From Daldinia sp. FL1419 (Eukaryota; Ascomycota; Sordariomycetes; Xylariales; Hypoxylaceae), in contig MU623341.1 in assembly GCA_025201765.1 (NCBI GenBank), forward strand, positions 496,001-560,000: a stretch of DNA of 64,000 nt. The letters are read 5' to 3'. How positions within the stretch are numbered: the first letter of the stretch is position 1; the number at the start of each line of letters is the position of its first letter. Under the pieces are notes generated by a model. That model had not been told where the DNA came from. It ran no database searches and was given only the letters and a program-made list of their open reading frames with translations. The position numbers were made by a program, and so were the translations under genes. Of the stretch, positions 57,700 through 64,000 are shown piece by piece.

Positions 57700-60600
57700 T
57701 TTTTTTTAAATATATTATTAAAATTCATTTTAAAAATAGGATATTTAATTTAATTAATCAATATTTTAAAACCTTAGAAACAAACGGGCAAAATATATTT
57801 CATCTTTATAACTTCTTATAATATTATGGTAATATTAGTATGGAAAAGATGATAAAAAATTTAATAAAGAATAATAAATAAGAAGAAATTAATAAATTTT
57901 TAAAATAAATTAATAAATATTTTTAGGAAGGTTTTGATTATATTATCTTAGACGAAAAATCTTATTATCTTGGTAAGATATATTTTAAATCATTTAAAAA
58001 CTTATATAATAATATTTATAAATTAGAAGAGGAATGGGAGGATGAGGCCTAATATGTGGTAATTGTAATATAAGCTTATTAATGTATAATAATATGTCAG
58101 AAATATAAAAAAATAAATGGGCCAAATAGATGCCATTTCAGATGGCCTTAAAAAAAGGTTAAAAATATATATATTAATAATAATGGGATCCTTTATATTA
58201 AAAGAAATTCTAACAATTATATATAATAAAATAAAATTATAATTATAATTATGTAATATAATTACAATTTCTTACTAATCTGTATTATTGCCCAAATTCT
58301 AATGTTCTTATATTATATTATAAATTATATTATAAAATTAGAAATACTTTCTTATTAAAGATTCATACTTATAGCTTTATTTCTAAATCAAATCACCATA
58401 AATTATTATAATTAAGAAAATAATAATAAAATTAAAAAAATTTAAAGAATTATAATATAAATTTTAAATTAAATTTTTTTTTAATAAAAATTATTATCTA
58501 TTAAAATATACAATTATTTACTTAATTATAATATATATTACTACTCTTTAAAAAAGTGGTGTTGATTATATTCCAATATAATCTATTTTATTATTTAACA
58601 TAGGTGATTACATTTACATAAATTTGTTAAGAATTACTTTAATAATAATAAAGGCCTTTAAATGAACAAATCTTTATCTTTTAATAAAAATGATTATAAA
58701 TCAAATATTTTTAAGGTTTATGTACATTAAGGGCCATTATTAAAATATATATATTTATATAAATATATTTCTATTATTAATATTATATTAAAATTTATAT
58801 TTAAAAGTTTATAATTATATAAAATAATATTTAATAGATTAATGAAAGATAGTTAATTTTATTAGAAAATTATTTATTTTAAATAAAATAATATAAAGAT
58901 TTTTATTCTTCTTTTAATAAATTCTTTACCTTTAATATTCAATAATAATAGATTATATAGTTGAAATATTATAATCCACCTTACTTTATTTATTTTTTAG
59001 GAGGCATTTGTTAAATGGATATAATAGATTCTGTTAGAAATATGGGAAGATTTATCTTAAACACTTTTAGTAAGATTAAAGTTTATTAATAATAATTTTA
59101 ATTTATTATAAAAATCTAAAAATGATATAATTAAAGATTAAAAGATTTATAAGGCCTATTTTAGTAAAGATATTATATTATAAGAATATAATGAAAATTA
59201 TGAAAATATAAATGAATATAAAGTTAAAGAATCTAATGATCTTCTTAAATAATAAAAAGAATTTAAAGTAATTGAATGTTTTTTTAAAGAAATTTTCCAA
59301 TATTTATAAAAAATATAATTGAAAGGGGTATTAATATTTAAAGAATCTATAATATATATTGTAAATTTAATATTAGGAAATAATATAGAAAGGTTTATAG
59401 AGTTTCTAAATGTTCTAGAATTAGATATTTATAAGATTTTATTTAAATAAATAATTTAGGAAAATTTTATATTTTAATTTTTATATTTTAATATGAATTA
59501 GATTATAATAGAATATATTAAAATATGAATAAGTAATTTAATTATTATAAATGTAGAAAAATTAAGTAAAATTATGGAAATTATGGATGAAGAAAATTTA
59601 TTAGAAAGGTTTGCCAATAATATAAAGATATTTGGCATGAATAAGGATCTTATATAATATATATTATTAATATTATAACAATATATATCATGGAAAGTTT
59701 AACTAATAACACTCATCATTGAACTCTTCTAGGGGAAGAATTGGATAGATGTAGGTTAGTTCTTATCATATAAAAACTCATTTAATTTTAAATAAAACAT
59801 ATTATTATCATTTATTATAAGAAAAATAGATATTTTAATTATATATAAAGTATAATAATAATTATCTTATAATATATTGGATATAAATAATGGTAATTTA
59901 TATAAATTTTAATTCCTTTACTACCTTAGAAAAAAAGGAGATATAGGTAAAAATGTGATTATTAAAATTATTATTAAAGTATTTATAATAAAGAATGAAT
60001 AATGATAAATTAAAGTAATAATTATATCTAATAATATAATAATAAATATTAATAGTATTATTATATATTTAATTATAAATCTTTTTTTTAAATTTAATAT
60101 AGTATTAGGATAAGAAAGAATTTGGAAAGATATTAATATATTAATTATTAATGAATATAATATATTATTAAGATATGATTTTTATATAATTAACAAAAAA
60201 TTTTAATAAATCTAAAAGTAATTTAATATGGATTTTGGAGGATTACCAATTGTTATATTATGTGGGGATTTTTATTAATTTTAATTTATTATAAGAATAA
60301 CCTTTTTTTTTCTTAATTAACCAATAAGTACAGGAAAATTAGAAAGGATGGATCAACTTTATAAAATAAAGAAGAATAATAACCAATACTTTAACCATTT
60401 GTTATAGGAAAAATTTATAAATATTAATCTTTTAAATTAATAAATAAAGAATAATAATCCTGATCTTAAGGTTATATTAAATAGATTTTATAATGGAATA
60501 TAAATGTTAAATAATATCAATATATTAAATGGAAGAGTGGTTATTCCAGAAAATATTGACTTAAATAAGTGCATAAAGGCTATAATATTTTTAAATTTAA

Positions 60601-60750
60601 TATAATATATAATAAATTTTTAAGTTATATTAGCATTTGTTAGGAAAAGAGGTTAGATTATATACCTCTTTTTATTAAACCACTAAATAAACCATTTAAA
60701 TTAAAGAGAAAGCCTAATAACTATATTTAAAATAATAAATATTTTAACTT
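57700..60750 (+). mobile_element. RIP-mutated Helitron-like element (Rep/PIF1 helicase)
   Basis: Reading through stops, plus-strand frames show ordered Helitron motifs. At 58095-58148 C-Q-K-Y...C-H-F-R-W-P matches the cysteine/CRF block. At about 58195-58345 a segment like RN...N-YN...LYYIINYIIK matches the Rep YxxY region. At about 59940-59990 GDIGKNVIIK is a damaged Walker A. At about 60150-60290 LIINEYNIL (from IIDE-S-ML) and FGGLPIVILCGDFY are PIF1-helicase Walker B and motif III. At about 60520 LNGRVVIPENI follows. Most stops are TAA where CAA, CAG or TGG would be expected, consistent with C-to-T mutation. Termini (5' TC, 3' CTRR) were not located. It cannot be active as it stands. Confidence 0.7.
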
Positions 60751-61991
60751 TAAAAATCTTAATTTATATAATTTTTATAAGAAATATACTAATTTCTATA
60801 ATAAAAAATATTTATTAAACATTAAAGATAATAAACAATGCCAAGTACCTCTGCAAAGACTTTATTCTAAATTCAAAAGCATCCATTTATAAAATTGCAC
60901 CAAACTTCCTATTAATAACATAATTACCAAAAATATTTTTAATATTATTATTAATAATAAATATAATATAATTTAATAAATTGGAATAAAGGATATTACC
61001 TTTATTTCTAAAATTAATTAATATAAATTAAATTTATCCATTTAAACACAAAAATTTTATATTAATACCCATATTTATTATTATTAAATTTAAATTATAA
61101 GGATAAATAATTTAAAAAATATATTTAAATTTAATATTATATTGCTTTAATGTAAAAAAAATGGATTTTATAATTACATATATTTAATTATTAAAGGCTA
61201 TTAATCTTCAAAACCTACATCTATTATTGCCTATAAATAAGAATTATTAATATAAATTGAAATTATTATTTAAAATAGATTAAAATATATATTAATTAAA
61301 TATATTAATAAAAGAAATTATAAAACCTTTTATATAATATTAAAAAATATTTAAAAATATAATATTAAAAAAAAGAAATAATATATTTATTATTAAAGAA
61401 TATTATGATTTTAAAAGGTATATTATTTAATATTTCTATATATATAATAATATAAAAAAAATTATATCCTTTTAAATCCTAAATCTAATTAAATAATCCA
61501 CATTAAAAATAAAAGAAAAGAAAAGAAAAAATATATTAAAAAGAAAAAATGACATTATAAATTTGAAAATTCTTACTTATATTTAATACTATAATCCTAA
61601 TATAAATAAATCAAAAATTTATATATATGCTTATTAACATTTATCTGTTCTTATATTAAAATTTTATATCCATAAAGGATGGATATTAATACAATACTCC
61701 TTTATATTTATATTATATAAAGTTGGGATTTTATACCTAATAATATTTCATTAATATAAAAATCCAATTATATTTAATTTTGGAAAACTTTTAGCCCTTG
61801 TTCATATTATAACCCTTCTTAAATAATTAAGAATAGGTGTAAAGTTTAGAAGAATTATTATAATCTACATTTATAAGAAATTATAGAATAATGAATATAA
61901 GAATTACATCTTTATCTACAATAAAATCATTAAACATAAACATATATTAACACTTGTTATTATTATTTTCATTAGAAATACTATCCATAAT

Positions 61992-63340
61992 TTAAATAAC
62001 AACATTATTTATAAAGGGCGGAATAAGGTTTGAACAATCTGAAATAAATGATAAAATTGGTTGCTCATATGACAAAGGAAGGCCATAATAGATTTCAAAA
62101 TTATTATTATTATTTGAACTATATAAAAATAAAAAATCTAATAAAAATAAATTTTTATTAATAAGAACAAAATGGGAAAATAAATCCATATTATATTTAA
62201 TATCTTTTAAAATCTAATTAGCATCCCTTTTCTGACCTTTTTGGAAAAGAGTCAAATAATAGCGCAAAGATCCTGATCTTAGGGAAAATATATTTAAATT
62301 AAATAAGATTTCTTCTTTTTATTTATTATTAAAGGGTGTATTATTTATATGGATAAATTTAGATATTTTATATACCAATTATATTTTAAAAAAAGGTATT
62401 ATATTGGTATAGAAAATGAATCATGTAAATCAAATAAATAAATATTTGGCTGATATATTGCATAATTTATTAATAATTATATTTTAATATTTATAAATAT
62501 TTTAAAAACCTTTACCAATATTTTTAATAAAATAATTTATATAGATATAAAATTTATATTTTTTAATAAAATTAATAATAGTAAATTTAGGTATAAAGTT
62601 TAAGAAATTATAATCCCAAATAAAATGAAGGTTTTTATATAATGGAATTTTATTCTTCTAATTTTCTAATACTTATATATATAAATTAATAATAAAATAA
62701 TAAATATAATTGCATTTAACTTAAACAATTTCTTATTTAAGAATAATATAGGCCAAATTAACCCTAAATAAACAATTAAATAAATAATAAAGTTTAATAT
62801 GTAATTCATTTTCTACTATAGTAATATTAGGATTAAAAGAAATTTTAATATCTTTCTAAGGTTTTAAAATCTTTTTAAAAAATAATCAATTATTAAAAGT
62901 AAGAATTATAGTTTAATGGATATTGTATGACAAATAACCATACTTATTAGGAATAATAAAGAAATAATTTCTAAATAATAACAAATTATTAAAAGAAATT
63001 TACAAACAATCTTAAATTTCTGGACTTTTAGAAAAGAAAAGCAATATCTTCTTTAAAAAATCTTTATTTTTATTAAATTATATGGTATTATTAATCAATA
63101 TATAAGAAACATAATATATCATAATATATTGCGCACTTTTATTATTTATAATAAATTTAAGAAGATAATTATAATAATCCTTCTCCATATAATATAGATA
63201 ATAAATATAGATTTTCTTAAAAAAATAATTATTATAAAATTTAATATTTACAATAACATTATAAAAGAAAAACATTATTAATGGAAATTTATTTTTAAAA
63301 AGGGGTGGTGGTATTATATAATCTTCGTCCACAGATTCTT
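61992..63340 (-). pseudogene. Decayed coding-like stretch of unknown origin
   Basis: On the minus strand, two short open frames (62189-61992 and 63332-63078) and stretches between them keep hydrophobic, tyrosine-rich coding texture (YGLPLSYEQPILSFISDCSN). They may be parts of one transposon gene degraded by RIP. I recognise no domain. Confidence 0.3.
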
Positions 63341-63409
63341 CTATTAATAAATTAATAAGGAATTCATATTATTAAATTATATTTAATATATACCACCTAC
63401 ATTATTATC

Positions 63410-63600
63410 ATTAGGATTAACTTCTATATTACCAAATTTATTATTAAATGGGTTACCAAATTCGTTATTAAATGGATTACCAAATTCGTTGTTTGATGCG
63501 TTGTTAGATTTGTTGCCAGATTCGTTGTTAGATTCGTTGTTGGATGCGTTGCCAGATTTATTGTTAGATATATTGCCAAATGTATTAACACTAGGCTTAA
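63410..63600 (-). repeat. Asn-rich tandem repeat in AT-rich block
   Basis: Direct repeats of about 15 and 30 bp, visible on the plus strand as variants of GTTACCAAATTCGTTATTAA and GTTGTTAGATTCGTTG. Read on the minus strand they encode SNNESGNKSNN and FGNPFNNEFGNPFNN. The relatively high G content (CG retained in TTCGTT) stands out from the surrounding sequence. Confidence 0.7.
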
Positions 63601-64000
63601 CAATATTAAACAAATTAGATAAATTTGAAAAAGATAATTTATTAATTAATATAATATAAAAATAATATAATAAAAATATAAAATCAAAATAATAAAAATA
63701 AATTAAATAAAAATAATTATATAATAAAAGGTGAATGAATAATAAATTAGGTAAGAATATAAAATATAAACACTTTGCTTTTTCTGTTTTATAAAGAATG
63801 TTTTATAAAATTTGAATAAATAGATGGTCTGTAAAATGGCAATAAACCTATGAAGGATATCTAAAAGATTAATATAATTAAAATTTTATAAGATATTAAT
63901 TTAGGTAGGAATATTTTTCTAAATTTTCATATTTATATATCAATATATATATAAAAAATTAAATAATTAAATCTTATATAACAACTTATATTATTAACTT

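Larger units (their letters stand above)
52791..64000. other. AT-rich, RIP-type block without live genes
   Basis: More than 11 kb is made almost entirely of A and T, with runs of TAA/TTA in all frames and scarcely any CpA or TpG pairs outside relics. Such blocks in filamentous ascomycetes come from repeat-induced point mutation of transposons. Open frames are few and short. The region between 52791 and about 57700 shows scattered coding-like texture but I could not name the parent elements. The composition judgement is by eye. Confidence 0.85.

Noticed and set aside
61992..62189. Short open frame in the AT-rich block taken as a gene
   Set aside because: It lies in RIP-type DNA with stops on both sides and no recognisable start context or domain; listed only as a relic.
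52791..64000. AT-rich block as mitochondrial DNA
   Set aside because: No mitochondrial genes, rRNA or tRNAs are visible, and nuclear Helitron motifs interrupted by C-to-T type stops can be read.
1..64000. CRISPR arrays, bacterial operons or riboswitches
   Set aside because: None seen; the genes have spliceosomal introns and eukaryotic families throughout.

Overview
The window looks like nuclear DNA of a filamentous ascomycete (Pezizomycotina, most likely Sordariomycetes). The evidence is short GT-AG introns with CTAAC/CTAAT branch sites, Zn2Cys6 regulators, a QutR-type quinate repressor, a secreted GH43 enzyme, an NRPS-like A-T-R enzyme, a NACHT-type STAND protein, and a block of extremely A+T-rich DNA typical of RIP. 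Three nested [D1,2] twin introns point weakly to Hypoxylaceae/Xylariales, where such introns are known to have multiplied.

Layout. 1-5.7 kb: gene-poor DNA, a possible oxidoreductase relic, and a five-exon Zn2Cys6 transcription factor (-). 5.7-10.2 kb: gene desert with small repeats and hairpins. 10.2-12.5 kb: QutR-like repressor (-). 14.6-16.3 kb: secreted GH43 (+). 16.8-20.2 kb: SIR2-NACHT STAND protein (+) with three consecutive stwintrons. 20.5-20.65 kb: tRNA-Ser(CGA) (-) split in the D arm by a 57-nt intron-like insert. 21.5-23.7 kb: Cut12-like spindle-pole protein (+), convergent with a three-exon A-T-R NRPS-like reductase (-, 24.0-27.3 kb). 27.3-30.9 kb: second desert. 30.9-36.3 kb: phospholipase D (+). 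37.8-40.3 kb: coiled-coil protein (-). 41.7-43.5 kb: Rieske/AIF-like mitochondrial oxidoreductase (-). 44.5-46.7 kb: second Zn2Cys6 factor (-). 47.3-48.8 kb: Old Yellow Enzyme (-). 49.9-52.2 kb: Rtf1 of the Paf1 complex (-). From about 52.8 kb to the end: an AT-rich block without live genes, holding a mutated Helitron (Rep/PIF1 helicase) and other relics.

Housekeeping genes (Cut12, PLD, AIF-like, Rtf1) are interleaved with accessory genes (GH43, STAND, A-T-R, regulators). No coherent biosynthetic or catabolic cluster is visible; the quinate repressor stands without quinate-pathway enzymes. For the spliced genes, the exon sets I propose each add up to a multiple of three and join conserved motifs.

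The two most unusual observations concern introns. (1) Frame and family motifs of the STAND gene are restored only if three adjacent introns are nested [D1,2] stwintrons, with a 3-nt microexon between the second and third. (2) A well-paired tRNA-Ser(CGA) gene carries an insert with fungal spliceosomal-intron signals that splits its A box.
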